A DNA stretch of 49,679 nucleotides from an uncultured Pelagibacteraceae bacterium (GTDB lineage: Bacteria > Pseudomonadota > Alphaproteobacteria > Pelagibacterales > Pelagibacteraceae): positions 1 through 49,679 of the forward strand of contig CACPPH010000005.1 in the NCBI GenBank assembly GCA_902635795.1. Reading direction: 5' to 3'. Below, piece by piece: positions 41,103 through 48,792 of the stretch. Each line of letters begins with the position of its first letter. The stretch's first letter is position 1. A program made the translations under genes and the position numbers. The notes below the pieces were generated by a model that made no database searches, was not told the origin of the DNA, and saw nothing but the letters and a program-made list of their open reading frames with translations.

Positions 41103-42186
41103 TACGTATAGCTTTACTATTAGCTAGAGATCCACAAGATGCATTTATGTCTCTACCTCTGCTTCTTCTAAATAGAGAAAGAAAACCTGCATCTTGAATT
41201 GTCTTAGAAAACTTATCAATATTTTCTTGGGTTGCTGGTTTGAAATCTTTATTTGATAAAGGATTAAACTCAATCAAATTTAATTTTGAAGGAACTTTTT
41301 TCATAATCTTTATTAGTTCTTTAGCGTGTTCATCTGTCAAATTCTCATCTAAACATATCCACTCAATAAAAATAGGTAATTTTGTTTTTTCATAATATGT
41401 TTTTAGTTTCGGTAATAATGAATTAATCGAATATTTATCATTTATTGGCATTAATTCTGATCGGTGTTTTGGTACAGAACTATGTAAACTCCATGCAAGA
41501 TAAACATCTAACTCATTTGCAGCCCACTCTATTGCATCTAAATTGTCTTTTTTAGTTCCTACTCCTACTGTACTTACTGTAATTCTAGTTCTTCCGTACT
41601 CCAAGCCATCTTTATTTTTTGAATTGTCTATGGCAACTTTTACATTATCTAAATTTAGAAAAGGCGAGCCTTCACCCATCAATACTTGATTAGTTATTTT
41701 TTTCTGTGTTGACCAATCATTAATATAATCTTTACTTAAAATTATTTGCGAAACTATTTCTCCTGGTGATAAGTTCCTTACTAATTTTTTTGAAATTTGA
41801 GCTGTTGCACAAAATTCGCAAGAGAGATAACAACCCACTGATACAGATAAACAAATTGTATATCTACTTTGAGATTTATCCGGAATAAGAACCGTCTCAA
41901 CATTTCGTTTGTCTTTAAGCTCTAAAAGAAATTTTATTGTCCCGTCTTTAGATTTTTGAACATCTATAATTTTTGGTTTTTCTAAACTAATCAAATCTTT
42001 GATCTTATCTCTGAGTTCAACTCCGAATGTGGTAAGCTCATCAAAACTTTTAATATTTTTTTTATAAACTGCATTAAAAAGTTGTTGAGACCTCATCTTT
42101 GCTTTTTTTGGCTCAACTTCTCCTTTTTCAATTAAAAAAGTTTTTAGTTGATCAAAATTAAGATCATAAAAATTTTGTTTTTCCAT
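41095..42186 (-). CDS. rlmN: 23S rRNA A2503 / tRNA A37 C2-methyltransferase (radical SAM)
   Basis: Methylates C2 of adenine 2503 in 23S rRNA and A37 of some tRNAs. The radical SAM cluster motif CYLSCEFC (CxxxCxxC) lies within SVGCYLSCEFCATAQ at about residue 120, the SAM-binding GEGSPFLNLDNV follows, and the C-terminal catalytic Cys is in GRDINASCGSL. The length of 363 residues is normal. The C-terminal Cys distinguishes methylating RlmN from inactive relatives. A hairpin lies just upstream at 42209-42230. Confidence 0.95.
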   Translation of the reverse strand: MEKQNFYDLNFDQLKTFLIEKGEVEPKKAKMRSQQLFNAVYKKNIKSFDELTTFGVELRDKIKDLISLEKPKIIDVQKSKDGTIKFLLELKDKRNVETVLIPDKSQSRYTICLSVSVGCYLSCEFCATAQISKKLVRNLSPGEIVSQIILSKDYINDWSTQKKITNQVLMGEGSPFLNLDNVKVAIDNSKNKDGLEYGRTRITVSTVGVGTKKDNLDAIEWAANELDVYLAWSLHSSVPKHRSELMPINDKYSINSLLPKLKTYYEKTKLPIFIEWICLDENLTDEHAKELIKIMKKVPSKLNLIEFNPLSNKDFKPATQENIDKFSKTIQDAGFLSLFRRSRGRDINASCGSLANSKAIRNE

Positions 42187-42208
42187 TGGAAGGATATTAA
42201 AGACTTGA

Positions 42209-42230
42209 GTGGGGATTTTAAAGTCCCCAC
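42209..42230 (-). repeat. Hairpin between the 63-residue gene and rlmN
   Basis: GTGGGGA (42209-42215) and TCCCCAC (42224-42230) pair perfectly over an 8-base A/T loop. It lies 11 bases after the stop of the small gene at 42242 and 22 bases before the rlmN ATG. There is no T-run on the transcribed minus strand, so it may slow or protect message ends rather than terminate fully. Confidence 0.55.
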
Positions 42231-42241
42231 CCTATAAAAGT

Positions 42242-42433
42242 TTAAAGCTGATTTTTATCAGTTTTTAAATGCTTCAAAATTTTTCCGGAATTTTTTCCGT
42301 TTTTAACCAAATAACCAGCCGTTCCATTGGCGTTAGCCTCGGGGGCTTTTTGGTTTTTACTTAACTGCATTGAGAGTTTCTGCTCAGCTTTTTTAACGGC
42401 AGAATTTCCATACAGTTTGCTAAATCTATTCAT
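42242..42433 (-). CDS. Small basic protein of unknown function
   Basis: 63 residues, basic, without membrane segments: MNRFSKLYGNSAVKKAEQKL, then a low-complexity EANANGTAG section and a Lys-rich end. The start at 42433 has an excellent ribosome binding site (AAGGAG, 6 bases before the ATG); an in-frame ATG at 42469 adds 12 residues but lies before that site. The long 5' region carries two hairpins (42479-42520). I do not recognise the family. Confidence 0.65.
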   Translation of the reverse strand: MNRFSKLYGNSAVKKAEQKLSMQLSKNQKAPEANANGTAGYLVKNGKNSGKILKHLKTDKNQL

Positions 42434-42478
42434 AGCAACTCCTTTCATTTCTACCGACTTTGCAACCATTTATAGGTC

Positions 42479-42520
42479 CGGCATGTCGAATGCCGAGTCT
42501 TTTTTCCCATGACAGATGGG
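42479..42520. other. Two tandem hairpins in a divergent promoter region
   Basis: CGGCAT (42479-42484) pairs with ATGCCG (42490-42495) over a 5-base loop; after a T-run, CCCAT (42506-42510) pairs with ATGGG (42516-42520), also over 5 bases. Read on the minus strand both lie in the leader of the 63-residue gene; read on the plus strand the first stem is followed by TCTTTTTT, like an intrinsic terminator. No gene on the plus strand ends just before it. Confidence 0.5.
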
Positions 42521-42554
42521 TAAGTAAACTTTAATATAAGGTTTATATTTGTCA

Positions 42555-42710
42555 ATGGATAATAAGCTTTTAGGAGTAATCATTATAGGTTTTGGTCTAT
42601 TAGTTCTTTTCAGCGAACAAGAATACTCGTGGGTTATATCAGCCATTGCAGTGGGGATAGGTTCGGGATTTATAATACGAAAAAATGAAAAAAATGATAT
42701 AGACAAATAA
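42555..42710 (+). CDS. 51-residue membrane protein
   Basis: A short open frame from ATG 42555 to TAA 42710. It encodes two hydrophobic segments (LLGVIIIGFGLLVLF at about 5-19, and WVISAIAVGIGSGFII at about 25-40) joined by SEQEYS and ending in a charged KNEKNDIDK tail. The hydrophobic/charged layout and the 2-base gap to the next gene on the same strand support translation. No family known to me. Confidence 0.65.
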   Translation: MDNKLLGVIIIGFGLLVLFSEQEYSWVISAIAVGIGSGFIIRKNEKNDIDK

Positions 42711-42712
42711 AG

Positions 42713-43291
42713 ATGTCTAAAAAAATTTTTATTGTTTACGGCCATCACGACATAAAAAAATCATTTAATGCTTCCGTAAGAGATACTTTTATAGAAGAAG
42801 CAAAAAAATTAGGTTATCAAATTGATTTAATTAATTTACATGATGAAAAACCGATTCCTTTTTTTGATGGTTCTGGCCCTAATGATCAAATTTTAGATTA
42901 TAGAAAAAGACTAGAAGCTAGTGATGTATTATTTATGATTTCACCTTGTTATAATCTAAGAGCAACTGCAATTTTAGAAAATTGGATTGATTTAACTTTA
43001 GCTCCTAAATGGTTTTTCTCTTTTAAAAGACTTGTTGGCAATTGGGGTTATCCTGTTGCAGGTGCGATGAAAGGTAGAAAGGCTATAATGTCAATGTCTT
43101 ACGGTGGAAATTGGTTTTCAATTCAAACCTGGTTTCAAAATATTCCATTTAGGAGAATTAAAGCAGGAGTTTTAAAGCTTGGTGGAATGGAAACAACCTA
43201 CATAAGATTTTATGAGGTTTTACCAGGTATGACACAAGAAAAATTTAATTCACATATGGAAAAAGTAAGAAAACTAGTGCGAAATTTATAA
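42713..43291 (+). CDS. Flavodoxin-fold NAD(P)H-quinone oxidoreductase-like protein
   Basis: An FMN/FAD-binding oxidoreductase of the NQO1/KefF/MdaB group, 192 residues. It begins KIFIVYGHHDIKKSFNAS, the FAD-binding H..P/S..N pattern at the first loop, then EASDVLFMISPCYNLRATAI and the aromatic-rich ENWIDLTLAPKWFF typical of these proteins. Quinone or glutathione-linked electron transfer in the cytoplasm is likely but the acceptor cannot be told. It starts 2 bases after the 51-residue gene. Confidence 0.82.
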   Translation: MSKKIFIVYGHHDIKKSFNASVRDTFIEEAKKLGYQIDLINLHDEKPIPFFDGSGPNDQILDYRKRLEASDVLFMISPCYNLRATAILENWIDLTLAPKWFFSFKRLVGNWGYPVAGAMKGRKAIMSMSYGGNWFSIQTWFQNIPFRRIKAGVLKLGGMETTYIRFYEVLPGMTQEKFNSHMEKVRKLVRNL

Positions 43292-43329
43292 TAATTTTAA
43301 TTTCAATTTAAAAAGTATATAAGGCAATT

Positions 43330-43776
43330 ATGGAAAGTTTTAAAAATTGGATGACTGAAGCAGCTAACATCATGTTTGATGATAGTAAAAACGACTTAAG
43401 AAGCTTGCCAAAGTCTGTAAGGCTTCAAATTTTAATTGTTTTGTCTTTTGTTTGGTCCACTGTGTTTAGCCTCTATGTATTTAGCGTAACCTCTTTTATT
43501 TTTGGGTGGGCTGGAGTAGTTATGGCGCATATTGGATTAATCATAGCAGTTTACCTAACATTTAAATTTTTTCACAAAAAACAAGAACAACCAGTAAGCG
43601 TTTTTCAATCTGGAAATTATAACCCAGCAAAAATATTTGCAGTTTTTTTCATTGTTTTTTTTATCTTTATTTTTACTAAAGGAATTGACGTTCTAACAAG
43701 AACCAATAGCTACGAAACACCTTACTCTGGTCCTGAAACGACTACTGAAGAAAGAATTAAAAGATTTGTAAAATAG
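43330..43776 (+). CDS. Three-helix membrane protein of unknown function
   Basis: 148 residues: an N-terminal soluble part with NIMFDDSKNDLRSLP, two adjacent membrane helices (about 32-54 and 58-78), a polar loop, a third helix (about 99-116, rich in Phe), and a charged tail with TTTEERIKR. It sits 38 bases after the oxidoreductase gene. No motif that I can assign. Confidence 0.7.
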   Translation: MESFKNWMTEAANIMFDDSKNDLRSLPKSVRLQILIVLSFVWSTVFSLYVFSVTSFIFGWAGVVMAHIGLIIAVYLTFKFFHKKQEQPVSVFQSGNYNPAKIFAVFFIVFFIFIFTKGIDVLTRTNSYETPYSGPETTTEERIKRFVK

Positions 43777-43800
43777 CGATTCCAAGAATAAAATTAATCA

Positions 43801-44637
43801 ATGAAATTATTAAGAGTTGGTGAATTAGGAGCTGAGACTGTTGCTGCCTTAGATAGTAACAATATCGTTAGGGATTTATCAGATCATATTAAAGATTTAA
43901 ATCAACAGACAATTAATGAAGAAACATTAAATAAATTAAAAAGAATAAAATTATCTGAATTAAAGGAAATTAACTCAAACATTAGAATTGGCGCTTGCAT
44001 TTCAAATCCTGTAGATTTTTTAGCGATAGGTTTAAACTATAAAGCACATGCAGAAGGAACCAAATCAAAATTACCCACTGAACCAATAGTTTTCAATAAA
44101 AGCTCTGGATGTATTCAGGGGCCTAATGATCAAATAGTAAAACCTAAATCTGCTAGCAAAATGGATTATGAGGTTGAAGTTGGCATGATTATTGGTCGGA
44201 AAGGAAAATATATTAAGGAGAAAAATGCTCAAGATTATGTATTTGGCTATTGTATCGTTAATGACATATCTGAAAGATCTTGGCAAAAAGAAAGAGGTGG
44301 TCAATGGATTAAGGGTAAATCTATAGCAGGACCAACAGGGCCTTATCTTGTAACCAAAGATGAAATAAAAAACTTAAATAACATTAATTTAGCGTTAGAT
44401 GTAAATGGCAACAGAAGACAAACTGGAAATACAGAAAGAATGATTTTCAATTTCAATTTTTTAATTTCTCATTTAAGTCAATTTATGACTTTATATCCTG
44501 GGACAATTATCACTACCGGGACACCTGCGGGTACAGCAATGGAAATGGAAAAACCTGAATTTCTTAAGTCAGGTGACAAACTTCACTTAAAAGTAGATGG
44601 ACTAGGTGAACAATTTCATGAAATAATAGATGAATAA
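43801..44637 (+). CDS. Fumarylacetoacetate hydrolase family protein
   Basis: A C-C bond hydrolase/decarboxylase-fold protein of 278 residues. The metal triad is visible: E124 and E126 in DYEVEVGMIIG and D155 in IVNDISER. FLAIGLNYKAHAEG (73-86), GPTGPYLVT and IITTGTPAGTA complete the family pattern. Members act as acylpyruvases, ureidoglycolate lyases or 2-hydroxymuconate-type decarboxylases; the substrate cannot be decided. It begins 24 bases after the membrane protein gene and is followed after 2 bases by a 36-residue gene. Confidence 0.9.
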   Translation: MKLLRVGELGAETVAALDSNNIVRDLSDHIKDLNQQTINEETLNKLKRIKLSELKEINSNIRIGACISNPVDFLAIGLNYKAHAEGTKSKLPTEPIVFNKSSGCIQGPNDQIVKPKSASKMDYEVEVGMIIGRKGKYIKEKNAQDYVFGYCIVNDISERSWQKERGGQWIKGKSIAGPTGPYLVTKDEIKNLNNINLALDVNGNRRQTGNTERMIFNFNFLISHLSQFMTLYPGTIITTGTPAGTAMEMEKPEFLKSGDKLHLKVDGLGEQFHEIIDE

Positions 44638-44639
44638 GT

Positions 44640-44750
44640 ATGTCAAAAAGATATTCGGGTAAAAGTCAAAAAGATAGAAGCTTTATGAAAAAAGCAAAGT
44701 TATCTTTAAAAGAAAAGAGAAAGCTTAAAAGAGAGAAAAAAAATAAATAA
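44640..44750 (+). CDS. 36-residue highly basic protein
   Basis: An open frame from ATG 44640 to TAA 44750, beginning MSKRYSGKSQKDRSFMKKAK and ending in a Lys/Arg-rich helix. Its stop overlaps the start of the SRAP gene by one base (TAATG) and its start is 2 bases after the FAH-family stop, so it fits the operon without any slack. Possibly nucleic-acid-binding because of charge; no family recognised. Confidence 0.55.
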   Translation: MSKRYSGKSQKDRSFMKKAKLSLKEKRKLKREKKNK

Positions 44751-45376
44751 TGTGTGGAAGATACAGTATTCGAAAACCAGTAACTAAAACCGTTGATTTG
44801 GTAAAAACAAACATAAAGGTTGAAGATACAGATAATTATAATGCACACCCAACTCAAAAGTTACCTGTAATAAAATCCTATTCAAATGGTAAGGCTCTTG
44901 AGCTTTATGAGTGGGGATTAGTACCGAGTTGGTCTAAAAAATTAGACAAATTTTCTCCTCTTATCAATGCAAGAAGAGAAACCCTTATGGAAAAAGTTAC
45001 TTTTAAGAATCTTATCCAGACTTCAAGATGTATTATTCCAGCTGATGGGTATTATGAATGGAAAAGAGAAGATAAAACAAAAACTCCCTATTATTTTTCA
45101 AAAGAGGATGATAAATTGATGTATTTTGCCGGGATATATCAGAATGACCAATTTTGTATAATTACAAGAGAAGCAACTGAAAAAATTAGTACCATCCATC
45201 ACAGAGAACCAATGATTATTAATCAAAGCCAGATTAATAATTATTTGAACATTAAAAAAGATGCTATGGAAATATTAAACTCTATTAAACCACCCAATTT
45301 AAAGTTTCATGAGATATCAAAAGATGTTAATAATCCAGTAAATAATGACCCTGCTTTAATTAAACCTTTGAACTAA
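44750..45376 (+). CDS. SRAP-domain protein (YedK/HMCES-like)
   Basis: Forms a protective covalent link to abasic sites in single-stranded DNA. The catalytic Cys is residue 2 after Met removal (MCGRYSIRKP), which needs this exact start. NAHPTQKLPVI holds the active-site Asn, EWGLVPSWSKK and INARRETL the DNA-binding Arg residues, PADGYYEWK the Glu, and TIHHREPM the His. The length of 208 residues is standard. It is followed with no gap by the TauD-family gene. Confidence 0.94.
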   Translation: MCGRYSIRKPVTKTVDLVKTNIKVEDTDNYNAHPTQKLPVIKSYSNGKALELYEWGLVPSWSKKLDKFSPLINARRETLMEKVTFKNLIQTSRCIIPADGYYEWKREDKTKTPYYFSKEDDKLMYFAGIYQNDQFCIITREATEKISTIHHREPMIINQSQINNYLNIKKDAMEILNSIKPPNLKFHEISKDVNNPVNNDPALIKPLN

Positions 45377-46186
45377 ATGAATTTATCTATCTCACCAGGA
45401 AAAAATAATGTTGGAGCTTACATCAACAACATTAATTTAAAATCCCTAGATCAAGATCAGGCAACAGAAATAAAAAAGATTTTAAATAAATACGGAGTTA
45501 TATTTTTAAAAGAACAAAATCTTGATCCTGAAACTTATCAAAATTTTGCAAAGAATATAGGTCAACCCGTAGTGTATCCAAGACTTAGAGGTTTAGATGA
45601 AAAATTTCCATTTATAAATGTAATCGAGAGAAAGCCTGATGATAAAAATTTAAGTTTTGGCTCTAGCTGGCTTCATCAAGATACAAGTTATTTAGCTAAT
45701 GATAGACCTAGATATACAATGTTAATGGGTATAGAAATACCAGTTGGACAAGGTAATACAATATTCTCATCTGGCTTTAATGCTTACGATAAATTACCAG
45801 ACGACATTAAAGAAAAAATTAAAGACGCTACCGGAGTTTTTTCATCAGCAGGTCCGATAGCAATAACCAGACTCGAGCGAGAAAAAGAAATGGGAATAAA
45901 ATCTTCAGAAAGTATGGAAGCCGAACATCCAATAGTTATTACTGTAGATGGAAAGAAAACTCTTTATGTATCTCCAGGACATTTAATGAAGATTAAAAAT
46001 GTAAAGGAAGACGAAGCTGAATATTTAAAAAATTATTTAGTAGATCACGTCAACAAAGAAGATTTTATATTTTCATACGAGTGGACAAAAGGTGATATCT
46101 GTCTATGGGATAATTTGAGTATTCTGCATATGGCTAGTGAAATTAAGAACTGCAGAAGAGTTATGCATAGAATAACAATTAAATAA
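45377..46186 (+). CDS. TauD/TfdA-family Fe(II)/2-oxoglutarate dioxygenase
   Basis: A cytoplasmic dioxygenase of 269 residues. The iron ligands are H100 and D102 in WLHQDTSY and the distal H251 in LHMAS; R261 or R265 would bind 2-oxoglutarate. AYINNINLKSL and IKKILNKYGVIFLKEQNL are typical N-terminal elements. Substrates in the family include taurine, alkylsulfates, betaine-like compounds and aryloxyalkanoates; none can be assigned here. It abuts the SRAP stop and is convergent with purK with no gap. Confidence 0.88.
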   Translation: MNLSISPGKNNVGAYINNINLKSLDQDQATEIKKILNKYGVIFLKEQNLDPETYQNFAKNIGQPVVYPRLRGLDEKFPFINVIERKPDDKNLSFGSSWLHQDTSYLANDRPRYTMLMGIEIPVGQGNTIFSSGFNAYDKLPDDIKEKIKDATGVFSSAGPIAITRLEREKEMGIKSSESMEAEHPIVITVDGKKTLYVSPGHLMKIKNVKEDEAEYLKNYLVDHVNKEDFIFSYEWTKGDICLWDNLSILHMASEIKNCRRVMHRITIK

Positions 46187-47230
46187 CTATTTTTTTAAAA
46201 CCGTAAGGTGTCCCATTTTTCTTTTATCTTTAATTGATTTTTTCCCGTAATCATAAAAAAATTCATTTTTACTAAATGTTTTGGACCTATAAGTCTCGAT
46301 ATCTTTACCCAAGACATTAAACATTTCAGCGTTAGAAATTTTTTCAACTTTTTTTACACCAAGATTACACACAGCTGCTACATGTCCAGAAAATTGGCTT
46401 ATGGAAAACGCATTTATTGTTAGATGACCTGAATTATGGACTCTTGGAGCAATTTCATTGACTAACAAATTATCATCTTGATCAATGAAATATTCAACAC
46501 ACATCGTGCCAACATAATCTAATTTTTCTGAAATAAGTTTTGCATTACTCTGTGCTTTAAAAAAAATTTCTTTATTTATATCTGCAGGGATTTTTGAATG
46601 ATTTAAGATTTGGTCTTTATGAATATTTTCTATAGGCTCATAAATATAAGTTTCACCATTTAAATATCTTGTTATTACAACTGATATCTCTTTTTTTAAA
46701 TTTACCTTTTTTTCTAAAATATAATCAGCAGTAAAACACCAATTTTTTTTTACATCTTCAAGAGTATTTAAAATATATTGTCCATGTCCGTCATAACCAA
46801 GTGTATTTGATTTTAAAATTCCGGGTAATAAGTTTTTATTCTTTTCGACGTCTGCAGCTTGTTTGATAAAGGCCCAGTCTGTAGTTTTAATACCTAAATC
46901 ATTGACGAAAGTTTTTTCTAATTTTCTGTTTTGAATTATTTTATTTATTTCAGGTTTAGGTAAGACTTTTTTTTCTTTATCGATCTCATTTAAAATATTT
47001 ATTGGAATATTTTCAAACTCATAAGTGATAATATCGACTTTGCTTACAAACTCTTTTATCTTTTCTTTGTTGTCGTATTGTGAGTAGATAAATTCACCCG
47101 AATAATTTTGGGCAGGACCATTTTCATCGTCTGATATTACTATAGTCTTTATATTAAGTTTTTTTGCAGCCTGGCATAACAATGAACCAAGTTGACCTGA
47201 ACCAATGATTCCTAGGGTGCTTATTGTCAT
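46187..47230 (-). CDS. purK: N5-carboxyaminoimidazole ribonucleotide synthase
   Basis: An ATP-grasp enzyme that carboxylates AIR with bicarbonate in purine synthesis. It starts TISTLGIIGSGQLGSLLCQA (the PurK preATP-grasp motif). ITYEFENIP, LGYDGHGQ, the ATP-grasp VGTMCVEYFIDQDDNLLVNE (metal-binding E) and APRVHNSGHLTINA follow. The length of 347 residues is normal. It overlaps nothing but sits 4 bases after purE. The two catalyse consecutive steps from AIR to CAIR. Confidence 0.95.
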   Translation of the reverse strand: MTISTLGIIGSGQLGSLLCQAAKKLNIKTIVISDDENGPAQNYSGEFIYSQYDNKEKIKEFVSKVDIITYEFENIPINILNEIDKEKKVLPKPEINKIIQNRKLEKTFVNDLGIKTTDWAFIKQAADVEKNKNLLPGILKSNTLGYDGHGQYILNTLEDVKKNWCFTADYILEKKVNLKKEISVVITRYLNGETYIYEPIENIHKDQILNHSKIPADINKEIFFKAQSNAKLISEKLDYVGTMCVEYFIDQDDNLLVNEIAPRVHNSGHLTINAFSISQFSGHVAAVCNLGVKKVEKISNAEMFNVLGKDIETYRSKTFSKNEFFYDYGKKSIKDKRKMGHLTVLKK

Positions 47231-47234
47231 CGAA

Positions 47235-47720
47235 TTAAGGTTTTTTTTTAATAGATTTAGTTTGTAAACGTTTCCATTTATCTAAATTTGATTTAATTTT
47301 TTCATCAAAATTTCCAATAATTGAAGCTGCGAGTAAACCAGCATTCATTGATCCATTTATAGCCATTGTGGCTACGGGACAACCTCGCGGCATTTGTACT
47401 ATTGATAACAAACTATCTAAACCCTTAAGTTTTTTTGTTTCTATCGGAACTCCAATAACTGGCAAGGAAGATAAAGATGCAACCATGCCAGGCAAATGTG
47501 CTGAACCTCCAGCTCCAGCCACAATAACACCAAAACCGTTTTTTGAGGCTGACTCTGCAAATTCAAACATTCTTTTTGGTGTTCTATGCGCACTTACTAT
47601 TGAAATTTGATATTTAATTTTGAGAGTGTTTAAAATTTTCGCGCATTCTTTCATTATGGAATGATCCGATTGAGATCCCATAATAATTGCTACTTTATTA
47701 TTCAGTTTATTACGCTTCAC
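47235..47720 (-). CDS. purE: N5-carboxyaminoimidazole ribonucleotide mutase, GTG start
   Basis: Moves the carboxyl group of N5-CAIR to C4. MGSQSDHSIMKECA is the phosphate-binding loop, SAHRTPKRM holds the catalytic His at H45, and AGGSAHLPGMVAS and MPRGCPVATMAI complete the class I PurE pattern. The length is 161 residues. The start is GTG at 47720, since no ATG lies upstream of the family core. It is the promoter-proximal gene of purE-purK, with the 310-base gap 47721-48031 upstream. Confidence 0.93.
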   Translation of the reverse strand: MKRNKLNNKVAIIMGSQSDHSIMKECAKILNTLKIKYQISIVSAHRTPKRMFEFAESASKNGFGVIVAGAGGSAHLPGMVASLSSLPVIGVPIETKKLKGLDSLLSIVQMPRGCPVATMAINGSMNAGLLAASIIGNFDEKIKSNLDKWKRLQTKSIKKKP

Positions 47721-47785
47721 AGATTAATTTAACAATTATTTGTATAAAAACAATGGCCTAATTAGATTAAGCCACTGTTTTATTT

Positions 47786-47813
47786 AGGAGGAAAGATTAT
47801 GCTCGAACTCTAA
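47786..47813 (+). promoter_or_regulatory. Ideal ribosome binding site with a 4-residue frame (MLEL)
   Basis: AGGAGG at 47786-47791 lies 7 bases before ATG 47799, followed by Leu-Glu-Leu and TAA at 47811-47813. A full AGGAGG is uncommon in this window. It could start a leader peptide of an uncharacterised transcript that continues into the inverted repeat at 47803-47846, or be chance. Confidence 0.35.
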
Positions 47814-47919
47814 AATTTAGAAATTTTGGACTATTTTGAAGTTCGAATAGAGAGATTTTTTTGAATTTCTTATCAACGTTAATCTTTAACTTGTTTTTTT
47901 TCGCTTGTTTAATTCTCAT
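47797..47919 (-). CDS. Candidate 40-residue basic protein
   Basis: An open frame from ATG 47919 to TAA 47797, beginning MRIKQAKKNKLKINVDKKFK and ending NFRVRA. AAAGGAA bases sit 2-8 bases before the ATG. It has a basic composition, as several small proteins of this window do. It lies upstream of purE on the same strand. Support is only the frame and the ribosome binding site, so it could be chance. Confidence 0.4.
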   Translation of the reverse strand: MRIKQAKKNKLKINVDKKFKKISLFELQNSPKFLNFRVRA

Positions 47920-48031
47920 AATTCCTTTTAATTTATTTTTAATTCTATGAGTATTGCTGAATTTGCAAACTTGAGTTGAATATAGTTTATAACGTAAATT
48001 TTGGCAGATATTAGGCGTTTCTTAGCCAAAT

Positions 48032-48424
48032 TTAAATTTTTGCAAAAAAATCTTTAGAAAGTTTTTTTATTGACCCACCTCGATCTACCACTGCTAGTTC
48101 CACTTCTGCACTAACAAGTACTTCTCCACCTCTTTTAACCTCTTGTAGCAATTTTAGTCTAACGTTGGTTTTTTTTAAAACAGCTGTTTCGACGCTTAGA
48201 TTATCCTCAAAAACTGCTGATTTTAGATATTTAATGTTGCATTTTCTAACGACAAACATTGTGTCGTGCTCGTTCATAAGTTGAGTTAAAGTAAGACCCA
48301 ATTTTTCGTGTATTAGCTCCGTTCTACCTCTCTCGATATACTGAAGATATCTAGAGTAAAATACTCGACCAAAGTCAACGTCTTCAACATAAACTTTCAA
48401 TTCATAAATGTGGCTTTTAGTCAT
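48032..48424 (-). CDS. Acyl-CoA thioesterase of the 4-hydroxybenzoyl-CoA / YbgC type
   Basis: A hot-dog-fold thioesterase, 130 residues from the ATG at 48424; an ATG at 48436 and a TTG at 48460 are alternative starts. VYVEDVDFGRVFYSRYLQYIERGRTE (shown here only as its start VYVEDVDFG, catalytic Asp at residue 17) is the signature. MFVVRKCNIKYLKSA is the second conserved strand. It acts on acyl-CoA in the cytoplasm; in E. coli, YbgC is tied to the Tol-Pal system, whose genes are not in this window. Confidence 0.84.
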   Translation of the reverse strand: MTKSHIYELKVYVEDVDFGRVFYSRYLQYIERGRTELIHEKLGLTLTQLMNEHDTMFVVRKCNIKYLKSAVFEDNLSVETAVLKKTNVRLKLLQEVKRGGEVLVSAEVELAVVDRGGSIKKLSKDFFAKI

Positions 48425-48532
48425 AATTTCAATCATAAGGCTAAAGTTTGTCTTATTCAATAAAGTTTCAATTTCTTTTTTTGGTCGAAATTATGCCAAG
48501 CAAAGCACAGACTCTAACTTTAAATTTTAATT

Positions 48533-48736
48533 ATGAAAATATTATCTACTTTTATGTTGTTGCTTATGTTGACTAATTGTGCTGGAAGCAACATGGCCAA
48601 AGTAAAATTTGGCAAAAGATGTACAGCTGCCGATGAAAATGGTTTAAAAGAAAGCTCGTATGTTTGGGTCATTTCAAAAGAAGCACTTAAATCATTTGAT
48701 AAGAGAATAAATAAATCTAATTGTTCGGATATTTAA
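48533..48736 (+). CDS. Small lipoprotein of unknown function
   Basis: 67 residues: signal peptide MKILSTFMLLLMLTNC with the lipobox Cys at residue 16, then a mature part of about 51 residues, VKFGKRCTAADENGLKESSY and so on, with two more Cys (30 and 64) that could be disulfide-linked. Its start follows a 72-base gap and a hairpin follows its stop. No family recognised. Confidence 0.78.
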   Translation: MKILSTFMLLLMLTNCAGSNMAKVKFGKRCTAADENGLKESSYVWVISKEALKSFDKRINKSNCSDI

Positions 48737-48764
48737 TTTCCTTTTAAATTTAATTGTCTGTGCT

Positions 48765-48792
48765 AATAAGGGGTATGCGAATACCCCTTATT
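48765..48792 (+). repeat. Perfect 12-bp hairpin over the start of the MBL-fold gene
   Basis: AATAAGGGGTAT (48765-48776) pairs with ATACCCCTTATT (48781-48792) over the tetraloop GCGA. The position after the lipoprotein gene suits a terminator, although no clear T-run follows. The start codon of the next gene (48775-48777) is within the stem and loop, so in a read-through transcript it would be hidden. Confidence 0.75.

Larger units (their letters stand above)
47721..48031. other. 310-base intergenic region upstream of purE
   Basis: The only gene-poor stretch above 300 bases. It holds a possible 40-codon minus-strand gene (47797-47919), an ideal plus-strand ribosome binding site with a 4-codon frame (47786-47813) and a spaced inverted repeat TCGAACT / AGTTCGA (47803-47809 / 47840-47846). 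Outside these elements I see only A/T-rich sequence, presumably the purE promoter at 47721-47795. Confidence 0.6.

Noticed and set aside
42470-42748. A 92-codon minus-strand frame across 42470-42748
   Set aside because: It is antisense to the 51-residue membrane protein and the start of the oxidoreductase, and its composition is that of a shadow frame.
44666-44857. Minus-strand hydrophobic frame across the SRAP start
   Set aside because: It is the reverse of the lysine-rich 36-residue gene and the SRAP N-terminus; no independent support.
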